DNA from: Cliona cf. orientalis
Lineage: Eukaryota > Porifera > Demospongiae > Clionaida > Clionaidae
Direction of reading: 5' to 3'
Assembly (NCBI GenBank): GCA_963930775.1
Contig: OZ005689.1
Location: 186,001 to 250,000 of the forward strand
DNA: 64,000 nt
Shown: in pieces, positions 44,510-55,345 of the stretch
Layout of the letters: every line of letters begins with the position of its first letter
How positions within the stretch are numbered: the first letter of the stretch is position 1
The notes under the pieces: model-generated
What the model saw: the letters and a program-made list of their open reading frames with translations, nothing else
What the model was told of the DNA's origin: nothing
The model's database searches: none
Position numbers and translations under genes: made by a program

Positions 44510-44860
44510 GGAGGTTGAGGCATTTATATGTTTGGCAGGGGAGTCGAGGCATTTAAACATTAATAATTATTACATTTGGTATTGTGGTCAACGGGGTCGA
44601 GGCATTAAACATGTTTGACAGGGGGTCGAGGCATTAAATACACTTGGCATGCAGGGGGATCGAGGCATTTAAACATTAAAGTTTACACGTTTGGCAGTGT
44701 GGTTGAGGTGTTTAAACATTAATTACATTTGGCAGGGGGTCGAAGCATTTATTAAAGCTTGTCACGGGTTGAGGCATTTATACGTTTGGCAGGGGTGTCG
44801 AGGCATTTAAACATTAATTACGTTTGGCAGGGAAGTTGAAGCATTTAAACATTCATGCTA
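44510..44860. repeat. Tandem array with GTCGAGGCATTTAAACATT units
   Basis: Repeats of TTTGGCAGGGG-GTCGAGGCATT, 30-60 bp apart, about nine copies. Confidence 0.8.
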
Positions 44861-44884
44861 GGCACTGAGCCAAATTCAAAGATA

Positions 44885-45230
44885 TATAGTTGACTCATAA
44901 TTGACTTTGACATCATTCTATACTTGTGCATGGAAGATTGACATAATAGACATAGTTGACATAATTGATAGGCCCCGGCCAAGTTGAAAGTAGTGTATTT
45001 GACACATAATTGACGTCGATAGCAATATATGTATATGGAAAATTGACATAGTAGACATAGTTGACATAATTGACAGAACACTGAAGATAGTAGTGGAAAA
45101 TTGACATAGTAGATATAGTTGACAGAAAACTGAAGATAGTAGTGGAAAATTGATATAGTAGACATAATTGATAAATTATTGACTGTGCCAGTATGGAAAA
45201 GTGATATAATAGATACAATTGACAACGTAC
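44885..45230. repeat. Tandem array with TTGACATAGTAGACATAGTT units
   Basis: Several copies of GGAAAATTGACATAGTAGAC, ACATAATTGACAG and CTGAAGATAGTAGT. The long minus-strand ORFs here (Cys/Tyr/Gln/Leu-rich) are by-products of the repeat. Confidence 0.8.
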
Positions 45231-45424
45231 TTTTGAAGTAGATATCAACTATAATTCTATAAGCTATAAGTCGATTAATTTAAAATTTAATAATTGACAG
45301 TCAATAATGGGTCAACTATAGTCAACTATGTATACTTATCCAATACTGCACCTTACTGTCTAGATCTAGATCAAAAAGTGAAAATTGGTAGTTATCACCA
45401 GTTTGGCCTTATCTCAGATTAATC

Positions 45425-45475
45425 TCCAGCATATTATGCATGGTTTCTCGTGGATGGTCACATTCAGTAACAATC
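45425..45475. mobile_element. Terminal fragment of the 60734-61417 MITE family
   Basis: ATTATGCATGGTTTCTCGTG followed by GATGGTCACAT matches the right tip of the MITE at 60734-61417. Confidence 0.5.
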
Positions 45476-45489
45476 ACCGCTTATTATAT

Positions 45490-45915
45490 ATATACAACGA
45501 AAAATATTTTTCAGATGATCTTTTTTCTTATATAGTCCGTGTCAATACATGAGGGCATGGATACGTGTCTTGGATGCGCCCGGTTGCTATGAGCCACCAA
45601 GCCTCGAGCGAAGCGAGAGGCGAGGTCTGTTCTTTGTCATATACCTGTCAGTAGTCTGGTAGTAACGTTTGAGCAGAGCGAGAACGTCGCCATTGAAGGA
45701 GCCAGAGCAGTTGCTTGCTATGAGAGGTGTGGCCTCCGCAACCGCTTCAATCTGCACATGCGCACGGTACTACCTTGCCCAGGCAGGATACTGTTTGTGC
45801 ATGAACTACGTCTCTATGCTTTGTGAGCATGTACTGTTATAATAGATGATCATGCATGCTAGCCACATTATCCCATGATCATGACATTAAACATACTTGT
45901 AACTATTTATTTTGC
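45490..45915. repeat. Dispersed repeat R, copy 3 (uninterrupted)
   Basis: Continuous match to both halves of the copy at 20985-22201. It shows the empty integration site of the 9-bp-TSD foldback: GAAGCGAGAGGCGAGGTCTG at about 45612. Confidence 0.75.
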
Positions 45916-45919
45916 TTAG

Positions 45920-46664
45920 ATGGCACTTTGGTAGATCCCATGGTTCCACAACCTGTTCAGGCTACGGTCCCTGTCCAGGATACTCCAACACGACCTAGCT
46001 CAAGTGGAGTGGTTTCAAGACATAAAGGTAAGCTTAAAGGACACTCACATACAGTATAAGAGCTGGAGAATGTTAAGTAGGCAGGCACTTCAATAATTAT
46101 TATTTGTTGGTAGTTACCTAGCAACCGAAGCTTTATAGGCAATTTGCCGGCTATGGGAAGGGGTTGGATCATCATAAAGTAGGCCAATGATGAACAGAGG
46201 TCAACTATATACCAACAAAATAGTTATCTGACGGTAATTGGGGTGCATTCGACCATGCGTCTCATGCACCCTCGAATGCACCCCAATTACTGTCAGATAA
46301 CTATTGCATTATATCAGATAAGCTGTCAGTGCTGCAATTACTGCTCTCTCACTAGTGCCATAGAACCCTCTTTTGTCTATGCTACTACAGAACGACATTC
46401 AAAATTTAATTGTGTGATTACTGTCAATAATAATATCATACAGGCAGTGGGAAGTACTGTGCTTGTCTGAAGGAGCACGTGAAGCCACAATTTGCCTATG
46501 TCATTGATCGAAGTTCGGCCTCCACGCGATATCGCTGCACTATATCCTACTATAAGGATGGGACCAAGAAGTATATGGACAGTGGCTACTGTACAACTCG
46601 AATAAGTGCTGAAGAACAAGCTGCTAAGAGGATTCTCAAGCAGGAGAATTGGCTAAATTTTTAG
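45920..46664 (+). CDS. Tail exons 6-7 ending in a dsRNA-binding-like domain
   Basis: Exon 6 (45920-46027, phase 1 in and out) encodes GTLVDPMVPQPVQATVPVQD and a Pro/Ser-rich end. Exon 7 (46444-46664, stop TAG) encodes GSGKYCACLKEHVKPQFAYV, then a YRCTISYYKDGT strand pair and ISAEEQAAKRILKQENWL. The P-x-(F/Y)-x-(Y/V) start, beta hairpin and final helix with AEEQAA match the dsRBD fold pattern, about 65 residues. The usual Lys-Lys pair before the last helix is replaced by a TTRIS segment, so RNA binding is uncertain. Phases match tail exon 5 at 41913, so these are probably the last exons of one transcript. Confidence 0.6.
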
Positions 46665-47597
46665 ACTATGTATTCTATTACGATTGCACAGTCATGCAAG
46701 TATAAAAAATTCCTTTAACAATGCAGTAGTGATCGTTGTAATGTGGTGGGTCATTATTACTATACAATGTGCTTAATTCAGCAATATGAATGACTTCAGT
46801 TAAACTTGGAATCGATGTGATAACAAGCAATAATTAACGCTCGGCGCATGCGCACGAGCGTTACGGTAGTCTGTTTGTCTGTTTGTGTGTTACCAGTCTA
46901 CTGACTGCATATAAAGTTTATGCTAGAAAATGAACATACCAGCCAACTTCACGCTGATCTCCAAAGGTTTTCAACTTTGGGATTTTGCTATAAAGCATTC
47001 GTTGAAGAGTTATGGCTCTATTCATCCTTTTTAGCGTGCGAGTCCGCCATTTTTGTGATATAAACTATTTCCACGTGCCTAAGCTGTCTATTAATAGCAC
47101 ATACTATATATCTATTTATACCACTTACTATTAATAGGTACCCTCGTGGTACATCGCGCATGCGCTATATAAAGCTCATCTCCTTTTTAGTTCACAGCCT
47201 AGCGCCTAAGTGGAAAGAATTTGTGTATCTGTGGTACGTTTATTTTGTCTCACTCTCTGTTTCAAGATTGTTAACCCCCTGAGCATAAAAATAGTGCACT
47301 GCATATACACAGCAGACAGTTTTACATACCTGCTTGTACTGTGCCTATAATTATAACTTTCTATCACTAAGTATAATCATAGAGTAGCGTTTGATCTCCA
47401 CTCCATGTGGCATTCCGCCGAGCGTTTTGCACCATGGTGCTTCATTATTATTTGGACTGTCTTGTATAATAATATTATTATTATATGTATATCGTGACAC
47501 AATGCCTTTTAGTACAGTATATTATACGTACATATATATTACAGTCATTTGTTTTTACTGAGTTAATAATAAAATTATAATTTTTTATCTATAGTAG
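46665..47597. other. Spacer, no clear gene
   Basis: AT-rich, no recognised element. The part 47480-47597 matches the intron before NLR1 exon 4b (TATACAGTCATTTG-type sequence). Confidence 0.45.
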
Positions 47598-47707
47598 CAA
47601 CTGACAAAAATGTTTTCTATGTCAAAGCAGAAGTACAACTGATGTCACACAACAAAAGTTCTATGGACTATGAAGTTTTATCAACAAAAGAATTATCTTC
47701 ATTAAAG
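47598..47707 (+). pseudogene. Isolated NLR-type tail exon 4
   Basis: TDKNVFYVKAEVQLMSHNKS and on to LSSLK, then GCATGT as in the other copies. Its own gene body is missing. It is followed within 200 bp by sequence like the far 5' flank of NLR1 (ACGTGCGTGTGCGCGTACGT, TTCGGTAGGATTGAT), placing a tail next to the start of NLR2 in tandem. Confidence 0.6.
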
Positions 47708-48178
47708 GCATGTCAAACCCCTCAGTAATGTACCGTACATTGTTTTTATTGCATGGTTTAATACATAGGTGTAGCAGTAGTTTTGATAGTGTTAAGGCTA
47801 AGTATAATATGGTGCACTTTACGCACCGCAAAATTTTCCAATTACTTAGTATATAATTATGTGTGCACGTGCGTGTGCGCGTACGTTCACAAGAAACAAG
47901 CCATTTTGTACTTCGGTAGGATTGATACTGTTACGTCTTGTACGTTTCGTTAGCGGAAAGATCTGATGCTAAAAACTGTATTATTGTCATGACACGATAA
48001 CATATATATGATAGCACAAAGCAGGTAAAGGGCGGGCCGCTGGCGGCCAGCGCAAAACAAGAACAATGAACCGGGCAAAAGGTCCGGCCAACTAACACGC
48101 ATGCGTACAGAAATTAATACATGCATACACTATAGAAATTGTCCAAGTTCAAGTTCGATAATATACAACATCCCTCCC

Positions 48179-49813
48179 TCACCAGGTTTGGGAGTCGAAC
48201 CGTTCTGGAGCTCGGCGTTGTCGAGTAGGGTATCGCCGGCTCTCGGTGGAGGGATCAGGTGCACTTGGCTCCTCGGGTGGAGTGGGTTCTGTGGGCTCCT
48301 CTGGTGTTTCAGTCTCTGGGTTATCGATAACGTCAGGTTCTCGAGGCTCAGGTGTATCTGGAATGTCCACATCTATCTCACTATCATCAGAGACAGTCAC
48401 GGGCCTTTGATGGTCCTTTATGTGGTCCACGTGTCGTTTCCAGAGTCTGCCTCCCGAGACATCAACAAGGTAAGTCAACGGTCCTATCTTTTGAGCAATC
48501 ACTCCAGGAACCCAGTCTGGACCAGATCCACCAAAACTTCTCGCCATCACCGGGGCACCAATGTCAAAGTTTCTCAGTCTTGTGGATCCCTGTTTCTGTT
48601 CTATCTCTCTCGACTGGCTTTGTCGGACAGTTCTACCAAGATTTGGTCTCAACAGATCAAGGCGAGTGTGTAAACTCCTCCCCATCAGCAACTCACACGG
48701 TGGCACTCCTGTTGTGGAATGTGGGGTTGTGCGATAGGTCAACAAGAAATTATCCAACTGGTGTGCTAATGTCAGTCCTCCACTTCGTCCTGTTTTCATC
48801 GCTTCCTTGAAGGTACGGACGAACCTTTCAGCTTCGCCATTCGTGGCGGGGTGATAAGGAGAGGATTTCGTGTGTTTGATTCCGTTTGCCTTGACAAATT
48901 CGACGAATTCGGTTGACGTAAACTGCGGACCATTGTCCGACACTAACTGTTCGGGAATGCCATGCGTGGCAAACATGTGACGTAATGCGGTGATAGTCTT
49001 AGCGGTCGTTGTTTGCGACATTTCGACTACTTCAGCCCATTTGGAATGAGCGTCCACTGCGATCAGAAAGTTCTTGTTGAGAAAGGGGCCCGCAAAATCG
49101 ATATGAACCCTCTCCCACGGGCGACTTGGCCATGTCCAGGGGTGTAGGGGTGCTTTTACTGGAGCTTGTTTCACAGCAGCACATGCTGAGCAAGACTTCG
49201 CTACTTGCTCTAGATCTCGGTCAATACCCCTCCACCACACGTAACTTCGGGCTACTGCCTTCATTTTAGCAATCCCAAGGTGCTCTTTGTGTAGCTCTGC
49301 CATAACTTTCGCTTTCAAGGAGTGGGGTATGATGACTCGGCCACCCCACAATAGGCAGCCTTCCTCAACTGTAAGCTCGGCCATCTTCGAGTGGTAAATT
49401 TTGAGAGTGTCAGGAATTTGCTCCGGCCATCCCTTCTGTGTGTAAATCTTCACTTTGCTGAGGATCGGATCTCGCTGTGTTGCATTTCGAACGGCTTGGC
49501 TTGTCACCGGTAGACTCTCGATCTGGCGAATATGATACATGCGGGTCTCAGATGGTTGTACGGGGGTTGTTGTGGGCAAGGGCAGTCTCGAAAGGGCATC
49601 GGCGTTGCCGTGTGCGTCTGTAGAGCGGAACTCGATGTGGTACTTGTATGCCGAGAGGAGTATCGCCCATCTCTGTAGTCTTGCAGCTGCGACTGCGGGG
49701 ACTCCCTTCTTTGGTCCCAGTATGCTAACGAGGGGCTTGTGGTCTGTCACAAGTGTGAAATCTCGACCGTACAAGTACGTGTGAAACTTTCGAACTCCGT
49801 AGATCAATGCCAA
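48179..49813 (-). CDS. Gypsy 3 RNase H end and integrase, open for 544 codons
   Basis: Starts in the RNase H region (FTLVTDHKPLVSILG, GNADALSRLPL) and runs through an intact integrase: HHCC domain (HKEHLGIAKMKAVARSYVWW, CSACAAVK), catalytic HIDFAGPF, VSDNGPQF and NGEAERFV, then GAPVMARSFGGSGPDWVPGV and an acidic tail ending RRAPERFDSQTW. No frame damage is seen, in contrast to gypsy 1 and 2. It lacks its own gag-pol RT and would depend on other copies. Confidence 0.9.
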   Translation of the reverse strand: MALIYGVRKFHTYLYGRDFTLVTDHKPLVSILGPKKGVPAVAAARLQRWAILLSAYKYHIEFRSTDAHGNADALSRLPLPTTTPVQPSETRMYHIRQIESLPVTSQAVRNATQRDPILSKVKIYTQKGWPEQIPDTLKIYHSKMAELTVEEGCLLWGGRVIIPHSLKAKVMAELHKEHLGIAKMKAVARSYVWWRGIDRDLEQVAKSCSACAAVKQAPVKAPLHPWTWPSRPWERVHIDFAGPFLNKNFLIAVDAHSKWAEVVEMSQTTTAKTITALRHMFATHGIPEQLVSDNGPQFTSTEFVEFVKANGIKHTKSSPYHPATNGEAERFVRTFKEAMKTGRSGGLTLAHQLDNFLLTYRTTPHSTTGVPPCELLMGRSLHTRLDLLRPNLGRTVRQSQSREIEQKQGSTRLRNFDIGAPVMARSFGGSGPDWVPGVIAQKIGPLTYLVDVSGGRLWKRHVDHIKDHQRPVTVSDDSEIDVDIPDTPEPREPDVIDNPETETPEEPTEPTPPEEPSAPDPSTESRRYPTRQRRAPERFDSQTW

Positions 49814-50181
49814 TGCTTCTTTGTCTATTTGCGAATAGTTTCTTTCACTCTTGGTGAGGGCACGTGAGGCAAAGGCAATTGGCTTCTCCTCTCCGCTATG
49901 ACGATATGTTTGGGCTCGTAATGGGCTTTCAGAATCTCCACCAGGTCTTTGTACGACTTCTCCTGGGGACGGGTGGGTGACACGAGATTTCGAAGGAGAG
50001 AATAGGTCTTGCTACCAATTAGACTCAGAAACACTGCCACTTTCTTCTCGTCAGCAACGTCGTTTGCTGCGAAAAATAACTCGACTCGTTCCGTGTACGA
50101 GGAGAAAAGTTCGTTCTCCGGAGAGTACTCCTGAATGCGTCCCAGCATCGGGGCTGTGGCAGTGGCCATCTTCGTCGCCAA
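49814..50181 (-). pseudogene. Gypsy 3 gag N-terminus joined to RNase H by deletion
   Basis: Gag (from 50169, MATATAPMLGRIQEYSPENE, YTERVELFFAANDVADEKKV) runs to HYEPKHIVIAE and then switches near 49893 into a different frame of the RT/RNase H connection (PIAFASRALTKSERNYS). The deletion removed about 2 kb of normal interior. Confidence 0.8.
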
Positions 50182-50431
50182 TGTTACGTCTTGTACGTTT
50201 CGTTAGCGGAAAGATCTGATGCTAAAAACTGTATTATTGTCATGACACGATAACATATATATGATAGCACAAAGCAGGTAAAGGGCGGGCCGCTGGCGGC
50301 CAGCGCAAAACAAGAACAATGAACCGGGCAAAAGGTCCGGCCAACTAACACGCATGCGTACAGAAATTAATACATGCATACACTATAGAAATTGTCCAAG
50401 TTCAAGTTCGATAATATACAACAGATACATT

Positions 50432-50597
50432 GGAGACAGCAGCTGGTTTTTATAGGCTATTTTCAGTGAGTTACAACTTCATAGTAATTTAAATTTAATA
50501 CATTGCGAGCGATGTTTTAATTACCTGTGAGTGGCCAACCGCCGCCCTCTTCGAAACCGGGCTGTTGTATACAAATACTGCTGAGCCTGATGATACG
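50432..50597 (+). promoter_or_regulatory. Conserved 5' flank of NLR2
   Basis: Nearly the same as the NLR1 flank: GCAGCTGGTTTTTATAGG, TTTTCAGTGAGTTACAACTT, ACATTGCGAGCGAT, CCGCCCTCTTCGAAACC. It begins directly after the gypsy 3 target duplication, so the retroelement separated it from more distal sequence. Confidence 0.5.
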
Positions 50598-53560
50598 ATG
50601 GAAGAATTACCAGCTAACAGTAAAGAAAGGTGCCACGATAATATGAACCTGAGATTGGTCCGCTGTGAGAAACGGCGGCCAACCATCTTGCCGAACAGAC
50701 TTATTGAACTACAGCTGGTCGTAAGAGGAAAGAGGGAGTGTTATAAATTGGCAATTGGCAAGCATACTCCCATAGCTTTATGGGGACCTCCTGAAGGTCA
50801 AAGGTTATCGTAAGATTAGGAAGATTCTTATAGAAGGTGGTGCTGGTATGGGTAAGACCAGCCTGTGTACTTCAATTTCTGACTCATGGTACACTCTTTC
50901 AAGAGTATCAACTGGTTCTTTTGCTGCCACTTTACAAAGAGGACTTAATGATTTCTCCATCAAATTTTCCCTCTGAGTGGCTGCATGAATTTGGTTCTGC
51001 TGTAGTTAATTATGTTCACCAAAAGAAAGGAAAAGGAGTTCTCATTATTGCTGATGGATGGGATCAACTAGAGGAATCTCTACGTCTTAAAGGATCTTTC
51101 TTATAATATATAAATTCCTCTTTAGAAACCGTAGTTTGGGACTAGGCTTTGACCAATTATGCTCAAAAAATTGCCTATTATTCTATTCTTTTATGCTTAG
51201 AGTTCTGCCTATTATTCTACCATGCCTATAAAACAGCCCCTATTATGCTCGCATTATGCTCGTATTATGCCTGTAAAAATGATCAAAATCCATAATTAAT
51301 CAGTAAAAAAATTACAGTGTCACATCGTGAATCGTATTGAGGTTTGTATATAGCTAGTCTCTTAGGGACTGTTCTTGGTGATTTTGAATGAATTTGACAA
51401 AATAGAGAATACTCTCTCTGATGCAGCTGATGATGGTTGAAGCAGAAGTGCTTTCTTGCATGCATTTGACCATTCGGGGAGGTCTTAAGCTTTTTTAGAC
51501 CATGTGGTATGTGGTCGAGATCAAACCACACTCCAATTTCGCTAACCACACCCATAATTTGGTAAATCTGAGCCTATTATGCTAGCATTATGCTCAATGC
51601 TAATCATAGGCGTCGGAAGCAATTGGAAGGTGAGGGGGCAAGGGTCAAGTAACAGTGCGCGCGCGCGCAAAATTTTTTAGCCACCCCCACTAAGGCCCCT
51701 CCAAATCAAATAGTAGTTTCTCATCCCCTCTGAGCTCAAAATTGATGCGGGCGGGCGGTGGTAATGGTCGTCAATATGTGTAATTTTTGATGGAAATGGT
51801 CGTCAAAATCGCTTGCAAAAAAGGAGGCGGTATACTTTTGCATTGTGCTCCTAATCACAAAATGCATGCGGGCGGAAATTAAGGGGGATGAGAAACTACT
51901 AATTGATTTGGAGGGGCCTAATTAACGGGAAACGAGTTCGTGAACAGCACTGAATTTAAAGAGCAAAAGCTGCAGGGACGACTGTAGAGCAGATAGAAGC
52001 TGCTGGTAACTCGATCACAGATGAAAGCGGTCTAGTTTTCAGGTAAAACGTTCATATAGACAGGTAAGGTCAGCTTATTCTATGGCATAATCTAAAAGTG
52101 GGTGTGTCCGGTCATGAAAAGTGGGGGGGCCATAGCCCCCCCCCTGACCCCCCGGGTGCGACGCCCATGCTAATGCCACCAAAATTTGTCCCTATTATTC
52201 TAAAATTATGCCAGTATAATTGGTCAAAGCCTATTTGGGATATATTACAGTCATGGTGACCTCTAGACCCACTGCCTCTGCCCCCCTCCATAAGGGGAAT
52301 CTCATTGATTGTTTCATTGAGGTTGATGGGTTCAGTGCAGAAGGTATCATTGAATACATTCATTCAGAATTTCCAATAAATACCATGTCTAATCGAGATT
52401 TAATTGAACAGTTAAAAAGCAATCCGTTTATATTGAACATTTGTAATGTTCCCATTAATTCTGCTATTGTCTGCCACCTATGGCGTGAGCTTGAAGACCT
52501 CTTTCCCAGCACTGTAACTGAACTATGTACCGAGATAATTTTGAATGCGTTGTTTCGTAATGTGCAAGAATTAGGGAAAGAGTATACAAGTATATTATGT
52601 AGTTCTTGTAAAATTGAAGATGTTGTGTCAGATAACTTAAGAGATTCATGGCAGCAGCTTTGTCAGCTTGCTTTTCAGCTCATAAATAGAAATCCAATAA
52701 TAATATCACCACTGAGTAAGTGTATCCAAGATGGCATGAATAAGCTTGGTTTAGTATAATTTATTCCACAAGAAGAAAGTATGTCATACCATTTCCTTCA
52801 TCAAATATTTCAGGAGTATCTTGCATCATTGTATGTTGTAGAACAGTCCCTGAACTCTCAGATACAGCAGTTAAAGTCACTCATTCAAAGTGAGTGCAAG
52901 CATAGAACCGTCTTTTGGCAATTGTATGCAGTGCGATCAAGCAGATATTCTTGTGTGTACCTTTCAGATATTATCGAACAGTGCTAGTGGTCACCGACAA
53001 GGTCTTATGATTTGTCTTTGTGCTTTTGAAGCAGGAAGTATTAATGACGTAGATATTGTTACAAATGAAGCTGTAAAAGCTCTTCATACTAGCTAATACC
53101 CTTTCTATATCTTTTGGTCATCCCTGCTCTATCTATGAATGTGATTGAAAACATGAACTGCTTGAAATGTCATAATAATACAATGGAATTAAGCCTAAAA
53201 AATTGTGGCATGGGAAAAAAGCAATTAACTTAGTAACCTTGAAGATGTACTTGTAAGGGTGTATGAGAAACATAATCTTAAAGGACTAGATCTCAGTGGA
53301 AACGATCTATCAGATGAGAGTGTGACAGCCCTTTTTAATAAAGCATCTACTGCCTTTATAGCTCTTGAAAAGTTGTTTCTTTCACAAAACAAGATAGGAG
53401 AGGCTGGAATAGCCGCCATCGATATCATTGGATCAACATCTCGTAATAATATAACCCAGTTAGATTTATCCTTCAATCCTTTAGGATCAATTGGTGGTTT
53501 TAATGTGTTCCTCAAAGCTTTAAACAAAGGTACATTTCCTTACTTACAAAATACTATTGA
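50598..53560 (+). pseudogene. NLR2 pseudogene (NACHT and LRR parts)
   Basis: A collinear copy of NLR1/NLR3 exon 1 from MEELPANSKERCHDNMNLRL to the LRR region (DLSGNDLSDESVTALF, LDLSFNPLGSIGGF). It retains Walker A (GGAGMGKTSL) but is broken by a +1 frameshift near 50785, a deletion after the P-loop (about 50881-50886), a premature TAA near 51105, a 1.1-kb MITE, a TAA near 52757, and several stops near 53095 and 53230. It is cut off at about 53560, where TRAPPC12 sequence begins, so ROC, COR and Death parts are absent. Confidence 0.9.
51135..52240. mobile_element. Non-autonomous DNA transposon in NLR2
   Basis: Insert 51142-52233 (1,092 bp) with inverted termini TAGGCTTTGACCAATTAT at the left and ATAATTGGTCAAAGCCTA at the right. 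Direct repeats TTTGGGA lie at 51135-51141 and 52234-52240; the intact paralogues read TTGGGATATATTA across the site. No transposase. The 7-8 bp duplication would fit hAT-like insertion, but the termini do not settle the family. A GC-rich region near 51640-51900 includes inverted halves (TAGTAGTTTCTCATCCCC and inverse). Confidence 0.85.
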
Positions 53561-53576
53561 TTATCGTTTAAAATTC

Positions 53577-55345
53577 AATACAGTAACTATGAGCACAGTT
53601 GACTAGCACCTGTATGTAGTTAGTTTATTCTCGTATAGAAAAGGGGTGTGGTCTAATAGGTCACATGTCTACTCTTGTTGACCGGGGTGAACTCTATCAT
53701 CTATCGACCTCCCTCTCCCCGGCAGGACTACCACATGGCCGCAGAGGTATACAACAGTCTGCTCGAGCTGTTGCCACAGCAACGGGTAGAGATCCAGTCT
53801 GTGATTGGTCGGATGTAGCTATCTTCAGCTTGGAGATCTCAAATCAGCACAGATGTACTTCAGCCGAGTTGTCAAGTCATGTGACTCACAGGAGCAGGAA
53901 AACAGCTACCACCAAGCTATTGTCAAAATAATGAGTAGGTTATTTTAATTTTGGTACTGACTTGAAATTAGCAGCATAGAAATGAGGCTAACCATGTAGT
54001 ACAAGTAATGATAATATACAATGCTAATATTATTTTATTCTCTCCCCTCTCCTTTCCTCTCTCTCTCTCCCTCCCTCTCCCTCTCCTTCTCCCCCGTCTC
54101 TCTCCCCTCCCCCTCTCTCTCCCCAGAGGGTTGGTGAATGTCTTTGTCTCGGTGGCAGATTGCCCGAGAGTGTTTTGAAGAAGCGTCCCAGCTGGATCCC
54201 TCCAGCCTGGCCATTCAGACCAACGTCACAGTCTGCACATTCTACCAGGGAAAACTCAAGGAGGTGTGTCCTAACACAGCTAGTGGCTGTACTAGGGGTG
54301 CATTACGTTACAGAAAACCACAAACTCACAAATTAACAGGAGATGTCTCGTTTTAGTGACAGTTTTATTGATATCTGATACTAAGAGTGTCCTGGACAAC
54401 TTTTTCCTTTCAAAATTAATTATTATCTCCTATGCATAGCCAGAGTGTACGAGTGCCACGAAGCAATGTAACCTCGCCCCTGCCCCCTCAGTATAATTAT
54501 ACACATCTACATTAATTTTCTTTTCCCTCAGGCTATTGGTGAAATGGAGCGTTTTGTCCGCAGTGATCCTCCCCGGACCCTCCAGCCGGCCGTCTTTGGT
54601 AACCTGGCAGCGGCATATGAACTAGAGTCAGGCAACAGCCTGGCCAGGAAGGTGACCTTTGTACCCCTACTGGCCGCCCACGTTGGAGACGCATTCTCTA
54701 TCAACTCTCTCAACATTAGATAATTTAACACTCTTGTTTTACGATAATGAAACATTATAGTAATAATAATAATTATTATTATAATATACACTGTACCATA
54801 TCCCAGTAGCTACTTGTACTTAGTTACAAACCCAGACCCCTCCTGTTTCCACAGTATTTCATCACTGCTTGCAGTATATCCAGTGTTGAGAAAATAGGAG
54901 GGGTCTGGGTTTGAGACTAAGTCGCTGCATGGTATAATATACATAATAATGGTAATGATGGTGCATGTGGTAAAAGGTTGTTGAAGTGCACACATAAATG
55001 CCCTGGGCAATCGTGGAGATGGAGTCTGAGACCAACTCTCAACCTTGAAAGTGACAAACCTCGATGCTTCAATCACAGGATTGAATTACGGAAATTGACA
55101 GAGCAGCTTCCAAAGTTCTGTGTGTGTGTGTGTGTGCTATAATATTATATTATTATAATGTTCTTCTTATAATAATAATATTATTTCTTAATGTTAGTAC
55201 TTAAGGGAAGTGAACCAGTTATGAAACAAAGAGCTACTTAGATCTAGTTCCACCTAAAAGTCAGTTTAGAACTCATGCACTGTTTCATATTTCATAACTG
55301 GTTCATTTACCTTATTTATTTTTATTTTTGTCACATCCTGGCCGG
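53577..55345 (+). pseudogene. Duplicated 3' end of TRAPPC12 (pseudogene)
   Basis: Matches 2820-4380: intron 6 end, exon 7 (53729 on), exon 8 (about 54127 on), exon 9 (54533-54724) and the 3' flank. Exon 7 carries an AGCT insertion giving an in-frame TAG just after GRM, and a 1-bp loss near its end. Exon 8 also differs around FLSRW. Exon 9 is still open (AIGEMERFVRSDPPRTLQPA to SINSLNIR). Exons 1-6 are absent, replaced by NLR2. A pseudogene relic marking a segmental duplication. Confidence 0.9.

Larger units (their letters stand above)
47924..50428 (-). mobile_element. Ty3/gypsy element 3: young, internally deleted
   Basis: Element 47929-50423 has 242-bp LTRs (47929-48170 and 50182-50423) that look identical over their whole length, and a target duplication GATAC at 47924-47928 and 50424-50428. 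The interior is only about 2 kb: a gag N-terminus fused to RNase H and integrase, with capsid end, zinc knuckle, protease and RT missing. The primer-binding site TTGGCGACGA follows the right LTR. It sits in the 5' flank of NLR2. Confidence 0.95.

Noticed and set aside
43903..45230. CRISPR-like repeat-spacer pattern
   Set aside because: Repeat units are imperfect, spacers are not unique and the context is eukaryotic; it is a minisatellite.
44845..45248. Two overlapping minus-strand ORFs of 111-126 codons rich in Cys/Tyr/Leu
   Set aside because: They arise from the TTGACATAGTAGAC tandem array and show no domain.
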